Shown one piece after another: positions 23,806 to 32,577 of a DNA stretch of 64,000 bases. Origin of the DNA: Paenibacillus macerans. GTDB taxonomy: Bacteria > Bacillota > Bacilli > Paenibacillales > Paenibacillaceae. Under the pieces are notes generated by a model. The model did not search any database. It was not told the DNA's origin and saw only the letters and a list, made by a program, of their open reading frames with translations. The DNA lies in NCBI RefSeq assembly GCF_023715465.1, contig NZ_JAMBOE010000008.1, forward strand, positions 219,294-283,293, in the 5' to 3' direction. A program made the position numbers and the translations under genes. Each line of letters begins with the position of its first letter. Position 1 is the stretch's first letter.

Positions 23806-23904
23806 TTTACTTATTCTACACGGTCATTTTTTCGCTGTCAACCAACGTAATTCTCCATTGGCGGAGGAGAGGGACTGTCGCAAAGCTTTCTCTGTCCCCT
23901 CGAA

Positions 23905-24570
23905 TCAGGAGGAGTGGCTGGCTGCAACAACTGCCGGAGCAGGTGCTTCAGATAGAGCTACGGATGCAGCTCCTTCCCCTATTTTGTATATGTTATCGCA
24001 CAAACGATTTAAAAGACTTGTCTCATGACTGACTACAATGACGCCTATTTTTCTGCTTCTGCAAATGCCGAGAAACGTATTCCAAATTTTCGCCTGTGTA
24101 ATTGCGTCCAACATGGTTGTCATTTCGTCAGCAATAATATATTTTGTAGCGGGATTCAGGGCCCGGATGACGCAAAAACGCTGCTTCTCGCCGCCCGATA
24201 GTTCAACGGGCCAACGATTCATCCACTCCTCCCGTATTTCAAAGGCATCCAGAATATCCTGCGCGGGTACATAGGATTCAGTCAAAACCTCGCGCATGCG
24301 CCACTTGGGATTAATGGCCTTTTCCGGATGTTGATAGATCAATTGCACCGGGCAAAACCCCCTACGTTCCAAAGCTTTGTTGTCTGCTATTACACGACCT
24401 GTGCGAGGCGAGATATAACCCGCCAGAATTCTGGACAGTGTCGTTTTTCCGCACCCGCTGTAGCCGGACAAACCCAGTACCTCTCCCGGAGCGACGGAAA
24501 TGTCGATTTCCTTCAATATCCAGCGGTCTCTTTGATAATAATAACCCAGGTTCTCTCCGATCAGAGCCAT
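23905..24570 (-). CDS. Opp/Nik-family ABC ATPase, second subunit (OppF/NikE-like)
   Basis: A 221-residue ATPase with Walker A GYSGCGKTT (about 38-46), signature LSGGEKQR, and Walker B YIIADEMTTMLD, where the usual DEP is replaced by DEM. It is shorter than typical OppF because the C-terminal oligopeptide extension is missing, as in nickel/metallophore importers. Its start overlaps the stop of the partner ATPase by one base. It would pair with the 24570-25412 ATPase as the motor of the importer. Confidence 0.9.
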   Translation of the reverse strand: MALIGENLGYYYQRDRWILKEIDISVAPGEVLGLSGYSGCGKTTLSRILAGYISPRTGRVIADNKALERRGFCPVQLIYQHPEKAINPKWRMREVLTESYVPAQDILDAFEIREEWMNRWPVELSGGEKQRFCVIRALNPATKYIIADEMTTMLDAITQAKIWNTFLGICRSRKIGVIVVSHETSLLNRLCDNIYKIGEGAASVALSEAPAPAVVAASHSS

Positions 24571-25412
24571 TACAGACCCACATCCCTTCTCTTGAATTCC
24601 AAATCAAAATCGTTTTGCGGCAACGCCTTCCATAACCTCTGGGCATATTCGGTCCTCAAGCGTTCTCCCCGGCCTTCGAACGCTGCGGCTTCAGCGATTT
24701 CTACGGTAGCTCCATCCTTAATAACAACGACTCGGTCCGCGATTTCCAACGCGGAAAAGATATCGTGGGTAATCAACATCACCCCCGCACCATCTATGGC
24801 AAATTGCTTTAGCTGCCTTAAAATTTCCGAAAGTGCCTGCGGATGGATTCCGGGCGTCGGTTCGTCAGCGATCACAAGCCTGACGCCTTCCCGAACGCTT
24901 GTCGCAAACAGCACCCTGCGGAGCATGCCTCCCGACAATTCAAACGGGAATAATCGCCCGTCCTCTTTCTTCAGGCCGTACTGGGCAAACAGGTTTTCCT
25001 GCCTGGCTTTTGCCGTCTTTTTATCCAAACCGATCTGCACCTGCCTCCCCACCCGCATCAGAGGATCCAGATAATTTACGGACTGCGGAATGAACGAAAT
25101 CTCCCGCCCCCGAAGCTTCTCTTTTTTCTTGTCTGTCAACTCTTCCCCTCTGTAAACCATTCGTCCGCCGCAGACCGCATTTCCAGGCAAAATTCCCAAT
25201 ACGGCGTGGGCCAGCAGGCTCTTGCCCGATCCGCTAGCCCCAACCACGGCTACCACTTCTCCCTCGCCAATGTCAACATGCAGATCGGCAATTGGGCGGA
25301 TCATATGTTTTTTCGTGCCTCTCGTATATTGCGAGAAGCTGATCGACAAATTCTCTACTTGCAGCAACGTTTTTTTCTCGGAATTATCCAATGAAGGCCC
25401 TCCCTTATTCAT
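24570..25412 (-). CDS. Opp/Nik-family ABC ATPase, first subunit (OppD/NikD-like)
   Basis: A 280-residue ATPase with Walker A GASGSGKS (about 58-65), signature LSGGMLRR, Walker B LVIADEPTPGI and H-loop LITHD. LSGGMLRR is the variant seen in NikD-like proteins. It overlaps the preceding permease by 8 bases and the following ATPase by 1, so it is part of one transcript. Gene order binding protein, two permeases, two ATPases is that of the Opp, Nik and Cnt importers. Confidence 0.9.
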   Translation of the reverse strand: MNKGGPSLDNSEKKTLLQVENLSISFSQYTRGTKKHMIRPIADLHVDIGEGEVVAVVGASGSGKSLLAHAVLGILPGNAVCGGRMVYRGEELTDKKKEKLRGREISFIPQSVNYLDPLMRVGRQVQIGLDKKTAKARQENLFAQYGLKKEDGRLFPFELSGGMLRRVLFATSVREGVRLVIADEPTPGIHPQALSEILRQLKQFAIDGAGVMLITHDIFSALEIADRVVVIKDGATVEIAEAAAFEGRGERLRTEYAQRLWKALPQNDFDLEFKRRDVGL

Positions 25413-26241
25413 TGGAGCTGGTAGGCTCCATCAAAATACGAAACTGCTCGCCGATGCTGTCAAAGCTCTTAATGACTACCACTAACAGCAATCCCGGAAA
25501 AACAACCAACCACCATTTCCCGGTAGAAATATGATTCATCGCTTCCGACAAGATGATGCCGATGGCCGGAGTTTGGGGAGAAAGCCCGAAGCCCAGGAAG
25601 GTCAGCGCCGCTTCATGCAAAATCACATGCGGAAACATCAGCAGAAAGCCGATCATAATTTGCGGAAAGACCGAAGGCATAATATGTTTTCTGGCGATAA
25701 ACCATGCGGATTTCCCAAAACCTTTGGATATTTGGATGTACTCGGCGTTTTTGATTTGAAGCACCTCGGAACGAACCACTCTGGCCAATGAAGTCCAATG
25801 CGTCAGTGAAATGCCCAGCACGATGCCATGGACTCCACCGCCTACGATAAAGCAGATTAAAACCATAAACACAAGATGAGGCATACCGATAAACAAATCA
25901 ATTACCCAGGAGATAACAGCATCTACGGCTTTGCCAAAGGTTGCCGCACAAATGCCGAGAACGGTCGCAATCAGAACGCTGAGCAACGAGGTAAATGCCC
26001 CTACCGCCAGAGACAAACGCAGTCCCTTGATGGTTCGCGTGAACATATCCCTACCGAGCCAGTCCGTACCAAACCAATGTTCAAAATTGGGGGCAAGATT
26101 TTTGCTCCCGGCGCCCAGACGAAGTTGTTCGTTGCTAAGCCCAAAACCGAGAATCAGAACGGCCAACAGAAACCCAAAAGAAACCGTCAGCAGCAGAATC
26201 ATTTTTTTTCGTACATTCATACCTTCTTGTATGCCCAGCAT
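25405..26241 (-). CDS. Opp/Nik-family permease, second subunit (OppC/NikC-like)
   Basis: A 278-residue membrane protein with an N-terminal anchor (about 13-33), a conserved HWFGTDWLGRDMFTR entry segment (the DppC hallmark) and four or five further helices; the EAA-like loop reads GISLTHWTSLARVVRSEVLQIK. The ATG at 26241 directly abuts the preceding gene's stop codon and has GGAGG eight bases upstream. Together with the 26242-27210 permease it forms the channel. Confidence 0.92.
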   Translation of the reverse strand: MLGIQEGMNVRKKMILLLTVSFGFLLAVLILGFGLSNEQLRLGAGSKNLAPNFEHWFGTDWLGRDMFTRTIKGLRLSLAVGAFTSLLSVLIATVLGICAATFGKAVDAVISWVIDLFIGMPHLVFMVLICFIVGGGVHGIVLGISLTHWTSLARVVRSEVLQIKNAEYIQISKGFGKSAWFIARKHIMPSVFPQIMIGFLLMFPHVILHEAALTFLGFGLSPQTPAIGIILSEAMNHISTGKWWLVVFPGLLLVVVIKSFDSIGEQFRILMEPTSSNE

Positions 26242-27210
26242 TCAGCTCGCCTCCTTCGTTCGCGGATCAATCACGTTGTTCAAAATGTCGGCCATGAGAT
26301 TTCCGGAAAAGACGAACAGGGAACTGATCAGAATAATGCCTACCATTAAGGGAAGATCGCCTTTCAACCCGGCTGTGGTCAAGGTACTGCCCAGCCCCGG
26401 ATAGGCAAATACCTGCTCGGCCAGCATGGAACCGCCAAAAAGCTCGCCAAAGTAAGCAAATTGCAGGGAAATGGCGGGAATAATCGAGTTCCGAAATCCA
26501 TGATTTTTGAAAATCTGCCATTGGCTTTCCCCCCTTGCCCTTGCAAAAACGATATATTCCGTATTGAGAATATCGATCATTTTCTCACGCGTGTGCATCG
26601 CGACATTGGCAACTCCCAAGATACTCAAAGCTACGGCAGGCAATACAAAATGACGGACCCGGTCCATAAACTGCACCTCGTTCTCCAAAACGCCGGCCGG
26701 TACGGCCAAGCCCACGGGAAACCATTTTAACCAGACGGCAAAGACGATTAAAAGGATCAGTCCCATCCAGAAGACTGGAGTAGAAACCAAGGTATAGCTG
26801 TACCATTTAATCATTCTATCGATCGCTTTCCCCCGATTCATGGCAGCGATCATGCCAAGCAAATAACCGAAAACTCCTGATAAAATCCAAGCCGTGCCCA
26901 TTAAGGCAAGCGATGTTAGAAAGCGGCTTTGAATAATATTGATGACCGGGGTGCGGTACAACAGAGAAGTTCCGAAATCCCCTTTCAGCAACGCCCCGGC
27001 CCAGGATAAGTATTGCTCCACCGGACTTTTGTCCACTCCCCAATATTCTTTTAATTTCTCGATTTGTTCCGGCGACGCCGAGCTGTCCCCTCCGACATAA
27101 GCATTAACCGGATCCATCGGCGACAGTTGAATCAACGCAAAAGTCAGTATGGATAACCCGATCAGCAAGGTGACAACGCGAATCAGACGAATCACGATAC
27201 TTTTTGTCAC
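26242..27210 (-). CDS. Opp/Nik-family permease, first subunit (OppB/NikB-like)
   Basis: A 322-residue membrane protein with the classical OppB opening (one helix, LSPMDPVNAYVGG, EQIEKLKEYWGVD) and later helices; GANxAM-like and EAA-type loop at MHTREKMIDILNTEYIVFARARG. The ending NNVIDPRTKEAS is typical of the family. It lies 88 bases downstream of the binding-protein gene, separated by a stem-loop that may lower expression of the membrane genes. Confidence 0.92.
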   Translation of the reverse strand: MTKSIVIRLIRVVTLLIGLSILTFALIQLSPMDPVNAYVGGDSSASPEQIEKLKEYWGVDKSPVEQYLSWAGALLKGDFGTSLLYRTPVINIIQSRFLTSLALMGTAWILSGVFGYLLGMIAAMNRGKAIDRMIKWYSYTLVSTPVFWMGLILLIVFAVWLKWFPVGLAVPAGVLENEVQFMDRVRHFVLPAVALSILGVANVAMHTREKMIDILNTEYIVFARARGESQWQIFKNHGFRNSIIPAISLQFAYFGELFGGSMLAEQVFAYPGLGSTLTTAGLKGDLPLMVGIILISSLFVFSGNLMADILNNVIDPRTKEAS

Positions 27211-27235
27211 AAAATCTCCCCCTTAATCACATAAG

Positions 27236-27283
27236 AAAAGGAGCTTTCGAAAGCGAAGAACCTCCAAAAGCTTCCTTTTTCCA
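27236..27283 (-). terminator. Stem-loop after the binding-protein gene
   Basis: Read on the minus strand, GGAAGCTTT pairs with AAAGCTCC (one mismatch) and is followed by TTTTCTT. It lies between the binding-protein gene and the permease genes, so partial termination would favour the binding protein. Confidence 0.6.
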
Positions 27284-27298
27284 GTGACGATCAACGAA

Positions 27299-28972
27299 TC
27301 AATTGCCCCAAGTCCATTCGGTGATATTGCCGAACAATGCCCACTCATGCCCATGGGAGTGAATCGGCTGTTTGCCGAGATCCAATTTCTCATTCGCTAA
27401 GTACAGGTGATCCACGCGCAATAACCAAACGATCGGCGCATCGCCCATGCCGCTAAACCCGGTTTCTCCGTCCCACTGGGCAAGCTTCCAGTATTTATTG
27501 GCTTCCTCCTGTGAAGCCGCCTGAAGCGCCTTCTTCAAATATTCATCCACCTTAGGGTTCTTGTAATTGGACATATTGTTGTAGCCCGTATTGATCACTT
27601 CGGAGGAATTCATCGTGTACAGCTGATGTGGATGGTGTCTTCCTCCCCCCCAGGCCACCGCTGCGGTTTTACCTTTGAGGTAAATTTCGTCCCATGTCGC
27701 TCCGATCAGGTTGATATTGATGCCGAATTCGGTCGCCTGATCCGCGACGGCAAGGGACAAATCACTGCGAAGCTGGTCGCTGGAGCTGAAGTACATATCA
27801 AACTCGGCCTTGCGTCCGTTCTTTTCTACAATGCCATCATGGTCCGTATCCACCCAGCCGCCATCGGCTAGAATTTTTTTCGCCGCTTCGATGTCGCCGT
27901 CCTGGGCAGCGGTTTCCTCGTTAAACCAAGGCAGACCATCGCATAGGGAGTAGGCTTTTTGACCGTATCCACCCAGCGCCACATCCAGAAGCTTCTGACG
28001 GTCCAGCCCGATATTGAGCGCTTGACGGATCGCGAGGTCGGAGGTGACGTCATTCCCGACATCCACTTCCATATCATTGGTTCGTCCTTTACCGCCGCTC
28101 GGCACCGTCGGAAGCATAATCCCGCGGGAGTCGATGCTCTCAAAAGCGCGAAGCGTCATTCCCTCTACTTTTTGCTCCGCAAATGTCGGCGGAACGTAAA
28201 CAATATCCGCTTGCCCCGCCTTCGCGGCCGCAAGCGCGGCGTCTTCCTCAAGAAGAAGAAGTGTCAGTTTCTTGAACTGTGGCTCTTTGCCGTACCAGTA
28301 TGGATTGTACTCCATAATGATTTGTTGGCCGTCATCGTACTGAACTACCTTATACGGACCGGAACCGATTGGGTTTTGCGAATAATTGTCATCATAATGA
28401 GCCTTCGGAACGATTCCGATCTCCGTAAGCTGGCTTACGAAGGTAGAACGGGGCTCATGAAGCGTAATTACGACGGTGTTGTCCACAGTATTAGCTTCTA
28501 TTGACTTGACAAACGACAAGTCGAATTTAATACCGTCCTCCTTGAGCATCTCGTATGTAAACTTGACATCCTCCGCAGTTACCGGCTCACCATTGGAAAA
28601 TTTAACATCGTCGCGCAGCGGAAATGTCCATGTAAGGGCATCCTCACTGACCGAATAGGATTTAGCAAGATCTCCGATAAAGTTAAGGTCGGAGTCGATC
28701 GTCAACAGCGAACTATGCGTTAAGCGAATCTGGGCATGAGTCCCCCAGCCCTTCTTGGGGTCAAACATCCCGACATCGGTTTTTCCCACAGCCAGCACCA
28801 AATCCTCTTTAACCGCTTCCTCTTTAACTGCTTCTGAATTCTGGGGGTCAGCTGAATTTTCTTGCGAGGAAGAACTCGATCCACAACCTGCCAGGATCAA
28901 TAATACGGATAATGCCAACGTAAAATAAACTAAAGACTTTTTTCTTTTGAATACTTTTTTCGGGAATTTCAT
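27299..28972 (-). CDS. Substrate-binding lipoprotein of an Opp/Nik/Cnt-type importer
   Basis: A 557-residue SBP_bac_5 lipoprotein: basic start MKFPKKVFKRKK, hydrophobic stretch, lipobox LAGC at about residue 30, then a Ser/Glu linker and the two-lobed fold (WTFPLRDDVKFSNGEPVTAEDVKFTYE near 120, GSGPYKVVQYDDG near 212, IRQALNIGLDRQ near 325). ATG 28972 was chosen over the upstream start because it gives a proper signal sequence. Family members bind peptides, nickel or opine-metallophore complexes; a His/Trp-rich region near the C-terminus (RHHPHQLYTM, HSHGHEW) is unusual and could contact a metal. With a Zur box and a Fur-like box upstream, a zinc- or metal-metallophore ligand is likely but unproven. 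Confidence 0.88.
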   Translation of the reverse strand: MKFPKKVFKRKKSLVYFTLALSVLLILAGCGSSSSSQENSADPQNSEAVKEEAVKEDLVLAVGKTDVGMFDPKKGWGTHAQIRLTHSSLLTIDSDLNFIGDLAKSYSVSEDALTWTFPLRDDVKFSNGEPVTAEDVKFTYEMLKEDGIKFDLSFVKSIEANTVDNTVVITLHEPRSTFVSQLTEIGIVPKAHYDDNYSQNPIGSGPYKVVQYDDGQQIIMEYNPYWYGKEPQFKKLTLLLLEEDAALAAAKAGQADIVYVPPTFAEQKVEGMTLRAFESIDSRGIMLPTVPSGGKGRTNDMEVDVGNDVTSDLAIRQALNIGLDRQKLLDVALGGYGQKAYSLCDGLPWFNEETAAQDGDIEAAKKILADGGWVDTDHDGIVEKNGRKAEFDMYFSSSDQLRSDLSLAVADQATEFGININLIGATWDEIYLKGKTAAVAWGGGRHHPHQLYTMNSSEVINTGYNNMSNYKNPKVDEYLKKALQAASQEEANKYWKLAQWDGETGFSGMGDAPIVWLLRVDHLYLANEKLDLGKQPIHSHGHEWALFGNITEWTWGN

Positions 28973-29027
28973 GGAATACCTCCATATAAAAATAATTGAT
29001 GGATTGCCGACTCTATTCATTGTTTAA

Positions 29028-29042
29028 TCGTATTTATTACGA
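29028..29042. promoter_or_regulatory. Zur box of the Opp/Nik-type importer operon
   Basis: TCGTATTTATTACGA, outer half-sites intact with one internal change, 56 bases upstream of the binding-protein start. Confidence 0.8.
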
Positions 29043-29062
29043 TTAATTTGAGTAAATTTTAC

Positions 29063-29077
29063 TGATAATGATTAACA
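29063..29077. promoter_or_regulatory. Fur-box-like palindrome
   Basis: TGATAATGATTAACA matches the Fur 7-1-7 consensus TGATAATNATTATCA at 13 of 14 defined positions and differs from Zur boxes by TGA in place of TCG. It lies 21 bases upstream of the importer's Zur box. Confidence 0.6.
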
Positions 29078-29106
29078 TTGTCAATATCACTTTATAGATT
29101 TGAAAT

Positions 29107-29160
29107 TTGACAATCGTAATTTTTTTCATTTACAATCGAATTATATCGTAATTTTTACGA
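29107..29160 (+). promoter_or_regulatory. Promoter with Zur box of the L31 remnant gene
   Basis: TTGACA at 29107-29112, an 18-base spacer and TACAAT at 29131-29136 form a plus-strand promoter. The Zur box TCGTAATTTTTACGA at 29146-29160 lies just after it, over the expected transcription start. Confidence 0.75.
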
Positions 29161-29205
29161 TTAAAGTAGTTGGTAAGTTCTATATCATTGGAGGGACAAT
29201 AAGCG

Positions 29206-29376
29206 ATGAGAAAAGACATTCACCCAAAATACAATATGGTTATATTCTATGATGCCTCGGCAGGTTATAAGTTTCAGCTCCGGTTCACTAAATTCTTACT
29301 TTGCTCTAATTTGAGAATCATTTTAATTGCAGATGAATTGACCTCAGGGCTTCATCCCCCACGGCCCAATTTTTGA
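29206..29376 (+). pseudogene. rpmE2: Shortened type-B ribosomal protein L31 gene
   Basis: A 56-codon frame after GGAGGGACAATAAGCG. Its start MRKDIHPKYNMVIFYDASAG is clearly type-B L31 (YtiA-like, the zinc-free form), but from residue 24 (FQLRFTKFLLCSN) the sequence departs from the family, and the end (LIADELTSGLHPPRPNF) only faintly recalls the LIxVEIxSxxHPF region. Type-B L31 is about 80 residues. The gene has therefore decayed by indels or been overwritten at its 3' end by the convergent histidine kinase gene, which it overlaps. Promoter, Zur box and ribosome site are still intact. Confidence 0.75.
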
Positions 29377-30191
29377 ATTTCAAGACGGGTATGTCCATTT
29401 TCCGTTATAATTTGAAATGTCCACTTCATTTCCTCTGCCCGTTCTTTCATAATATTCAACCCGTAACGGTCTTTTGATTCAAACGGATTTGCTTGAAATC
29501 CGGAACCATTATCAACTATAGTTACTTTCCATTCCGTTTGACTTCCTTCAGCCACAATCCATCCCTTAGTGGCATGAGCATGCTTTTGAATATTTATCAT
29601 AGCTTCGCGAATACAAGCCAAAATCTCAATCTTTTCCCGTAGAGTCATTGCATCTTCGGGAATCCTCCAATCTATTTCCATAGGAATAAGAATCTCGCTC
29701 GCATTTTGTTTTACTTTATTCTCCAGTGTCTCTTTCTGAGAAACTTCATTCTCGTGATCGGAGGCATATCTCAAATTTGCAATTGCCTGTCTAACATATC
29801 TATATACCTCGTGAACCTTTTTTCTAATTGAGTAGATCTCTTCTTCATATTTTTTCTGGTCCGATGAAAATTCAAGGCGGTTAACCTTGACAGAGAGCAA
29901 AAATAATGATTGGGAAATTCCATCATGAAGTTCTCTAGCCAACTGTTCACGTGCTTCCAGAGCTGCCTTTTGAGCTCGCTCGGCCTGCAATTCAAGCTGC
30001 ATCTTTTCGAGCTGAGAGAACAACGGATTAAGCAGGGTAACACTAACAAAGTAAACAAGAACCGGTGTCAACCAGTTTCCCAAATCCATTGAAATGTAAG
30101 GCAACAGGAACTGATGACGTATGTATTCCCACAAACCAACAACGATCGTTGGCATGAATAAAATCATCCATTTAATCTGTTTATAGGTCAC
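29352..30191 (-). CDS. Orphan sensor histidine kinase (HisKA_3, NarL-partner type)
   Basis: A 279-residue kinase with two N-terminal membrane helices (about 8-25 and 40-58), a coiled linker rich in Glu and Ala, a dimerisation helix with the phospho-acceptor in ARELHDGISQSL, and an ATPase domain with NIQKHA (N box) and VDNGSGF (G1). It has no extracytoplasmic sensor loop, as in LiaS-like intramembrane sensors. No response-regulator gene is adjacent; the nearest is a decayed fragment at 36784. It borders the broken nos cluster and may once have served it. Confidence 0.85.
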   Translation of the reverse strand: MTYKQIKWMILFMPTIVVGLWEYIRHQFLLPYISMDLGNWLTPVLVYFVSVTLLNPLFSQLEKMQLELQAERAQKAALEAREQLARELHDGISQSLFLLSVKVNRLEFSSDQKKYEEEIYSIRKKVHEVYRYVRQAIANLRYASDHENEVSQKETLENKVKQNASEILIPMEIDWRIPEDAMTLREKIEILACIREAMINIQKHAHATKGWIVAEGSQTEWKVTIVDNGSGFQANPFESKDRYGLNIMKERAEEMKWTFQIITENGHTRLEIQKLGRGG

Positions 30192-30265
30192 ATAACTCCC
30201 TCCAATTTACGATTTACGCAAATAAAATCACATACTGTTTTCCATAGGAAAGAGGATTAAATAAA

Positions 30266-30629
30266 TTAATCCTCTTTGACGGTGTCGATGTAGGTTTGAA
30301 GCTGATCCTCGCTGCTGATTTCCCCGATGATCGGCTGTGCGATTTCCCCCGCTACATCAATGATATAGGTGGTTGGCAAAGCGGTAACCCCGAAACGGTC
30401 CGCACCAAGAAGCCCAGAAATTAAGAACGATGATTTTTCCGCGATAATCAGCAAGCGAGAGCTTATCCCCCTCTATATTCACAGCCTGAAATACGGGAGC
30501 AGCACTTCCAATACTTAAGCCTGAATCTTCCCTGTTGCTATGATCAGTAGACACGACAACCCAAAATATTGCCCCCGCAAATATAAGTGCTATCAACAAA
30601 GTTAGCCAAATGCGTATTTTCATTTTCAT
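30266..30629 (-). pseudogene. ResA/TlpA-like thioredoxin broken at its active site
   Basis: The first frame encodes a membrane anchor, IGSAAPVFQAVNIEGDKLSLADYRGK and IVLNFWASWCGP, the start of the WCxxC site. The second Cys and about 50-60 residues are missing: the frame jumps into FRGYRF..., while the other frame resumes with DRFGVTALPTTYIIDVAGEI, the cis-Pro region, and runs to the normal end. A deletion plus frameshift has destroyed the redox site. In nos clusters such proteins keep copper or thiols reduced outside the membrane. Confidence 0.85.
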
Positions 30630-30630
30630 G

Positions 30631-30909
30631 CTACTCGTCCTCTCTCCCGCCCCGCGCGCCCAATCCTAAGCTATACTGAAATGCGTGATGAAGCGGAAAA
30701 GAGCCATACATATCACGAAAATGCGTTACAGATCTTTCGCCGCAAATTCGTCCGGAATTCAGAAAGATCACGTCATCGGCCAATTCTTCCGCAATATCCA
30801 GTTGATGTGTTGAGAAGAGAATCGTTTGACCTTCCACTTTTACGGATTTCAGTAGTTTAACGAATTCTTTCATCCAAAACGGATCCAGGCCGTTTGTCGG
30901 CTCGTCCAT
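30631..30909 (-). pseudogene. nosF-like ABC ATPase, C-terminal fragment
   Basis: 92 residues that begin inside Walker B (DEPTNGLDPFWMKEF) and continue with the H-loop STHQ and a short NosF-like tail. Walker A and the signature motif are missing. The gene lies between nosY and resA remnants and would have formed the NosFY transporter for nitrous oxide reductase maturation. Confidence 0.8.
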
Positions 30910-30954
30910 AAGGAGTAATATCCTGGACGATCTTTTGTCCTTTGATGATCTTGT

Positions 30955-31386
30955 TCAGCCAATCACCGCAAAAAACCAAACCATCACCGAAATCGTCATG
31001 GCCTGCCAGCGTTGTTTGGATAATGTTCCGATCAGCAGCGCCAGCGTCAAAAACAGAAGAACCAAGCCGCACGAGAAGGAGAAAAAAAGCAGATAGGTGT
31101 TTACTTCGAAAACTTTGCCGACGAGGGTGGCAACTAACCCCATTCCCCCATAGCCGAAAGAGATAATGGTTAGCAAGACGGCAGCCAGTCCGAAATATTT
31201 TCCCAGCAGGTACGGAATCGTTCCTAATGGATAGGTCGATAATAATTGCCAGCTTCCTTCTTCTTTCTCGGCCGTTAATGAAAAAGAGCCTAAAAATAGG
31301 GCCAGCTTAGGCTGAACACGGTGAATAAAATTAGAAACGAGTAAGCCCAGGGGTTTCGAAACCCCACTTTCAATTCCTTTTGGCAA
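30955..31386 (-). pseudogene. nosY-like permease fragment
   Basis: About 143 residues with FLGSFSLTAEKEEGSWQLLSTYPL, the conserved ABC-2/NosY motif, followed by three hydrophobic helices. The full protein has about 270 residues; the N-terminal part and the last helix are missing. A deletion seems to have joined its end to the middle of nosF. Confidence 0.8.
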
Positions 31387-31436
31387 CTTGCAGCAAATCT
31401 GACATGACTATGACCTCATTTTATAAAATCGTTGGA

Positions 31437-31997
31437 TTAATGTCCCGTACCGTCTCCCATCATATCACCCATATCTCCGTCATGTGCATGCGAACCGCTC
31501 TGTCCTTCTCCCTCGTTATGCATATGCATATCCATCATATCTTTGCTCTGTTCCCAGGAATGATTGGCAAGATCCGCCGAACTTAACAGTTGTCCGACCC
31601 CTTGCTCCTTGATAAACTGCTCGGCAGATTCTTTATTTTTAAAGCTGATGATCCCGTAAGCCATTGGCGTACGAATCGAGGGGTCGTAAACATACGTCGC
31701 TTTTTTGAACTCAATCCATTCTTTGTCGTTATAATCACGGACGTAGTCCATCCCGATATCATCCGTGCCGTTTTGCTTCTTCCACTCATTCATGCATCCG
31801 ATGTCATCAAACTTCAGGCTTTTGCCTTCCTTCGTAACAATCTGGGTGGCGTACGCATCATCCTTGACCTGCATGTTGCAGATCACGCAAACATCGACAT
31901 CCTCATTGATCGGCTGGGCCTTGTACGTTTTCGTTCCGCAACCGGCAATCGCAAGAAGCGCCAAGATGAGACTCATTGCTACTATTCCTTTTTTCAT
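31437..31997 (-). CDS. nosL: NosL-family copper-binding lipoprotein
   Basis: A 186-residue lipoprotein with lipobox IAGC (Cys about 20), the NosL metal-binding start DVCVICNMQV, FDDIGCMNEW and PMAYGIISF segments, and a His/Met/Asp-rich C-terminal tail (MDMHMHNE, SHAHDGDMGD). NosL delivers Cu(I) for nitrous oxide reductase. It is the only full-length member of the nos remnants. It overlaps the nosD remnant by four bases. Without nosZ in the window it may be a leftover or a free-standing copper protein. Confidence 0.85.
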   Translation of the reverse strand: MKKGIVAMSLILALLAIAGCGTKTYKAQPINEDVDVCVICNMQVKDDAYATQIVTKEGKSLKFDDIGCMNEWKKQNGTDDIGMDYVRDYNDKEWIEFKKATYVYDPSIRTPMAYGIISFKNKESAEQFIKEQGVGQLLSSADLANHSWEQSKDMMDMHMHNEGEGQSGSHAHDGDMGDMMGDGTGH

Positions 31998-32577
31998 GAT
32001 TTGGTTCCTCCTGAATAGATTATGGTGATTATCGAGGTCAAAAACATCAATGAAGCAACGATAAGCATAAAGGTTTGATCCGAAATATACTTATGATTCT
32101 CAGTTGATGAATCCGCAGCGACCGCCGGTGTGTTGTTCAGATGCATGCTCTGAGCACTGTCTGTGGTCCAGTTTTCCCGGCTATTTTCATACATGCCGCT
32201 TAAGAAGCCGATGCCCGGCGATTGGATCCCGTCACCGTTCAGATCCAAAACCCGGGCCGAATCCCAGAAATTCCGCTCCATTTGATTGACTGTGCTGTCC
32301 GTTGCTTCCGCCTCAATCACATTTGCGACAAAATCGTTATTGCGAATGACGTTATTCTCAGCTTCAACAAATTGGATGCCCACAAAATTCCTGCAAATGG
32401 AATTATTCCTTAACTCATTTCGACTGGATAACTCAAGATATATGCGAACCCGATCATCAGGAGACAAACCTTCGTACTCATTTGAAGCATTCGCAACGGT
32501 AATATCCAAAAAAAGAATGGACCAGCAGAAATCCAGCCGCAAGAATACAATACGAATTTACTTTTAACCTTCATCAT
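31994..32577 (-). pseudogene. nosD-like beta-helix protein, internal deletion and frameshift
   Basis: ATG at 32577 begins a signal-peptide-like stretch (MMKVKSKFVLYSCGW) that goes out of frame near 32500. The other frame carries the last beta-helix coils (NNSICRNFVGIQFVEAENNVIRNNDF), the NosD end motif NFWDSARVLDLNGDGIQ and a C-terminal membrane helix (MLIVASLMFLTSIITIIY). About 250 residues of the helix are missing compared with NosD. The protein would have supported copper-site maturation of NosZ outside the membrane. Confidence 0.8.
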
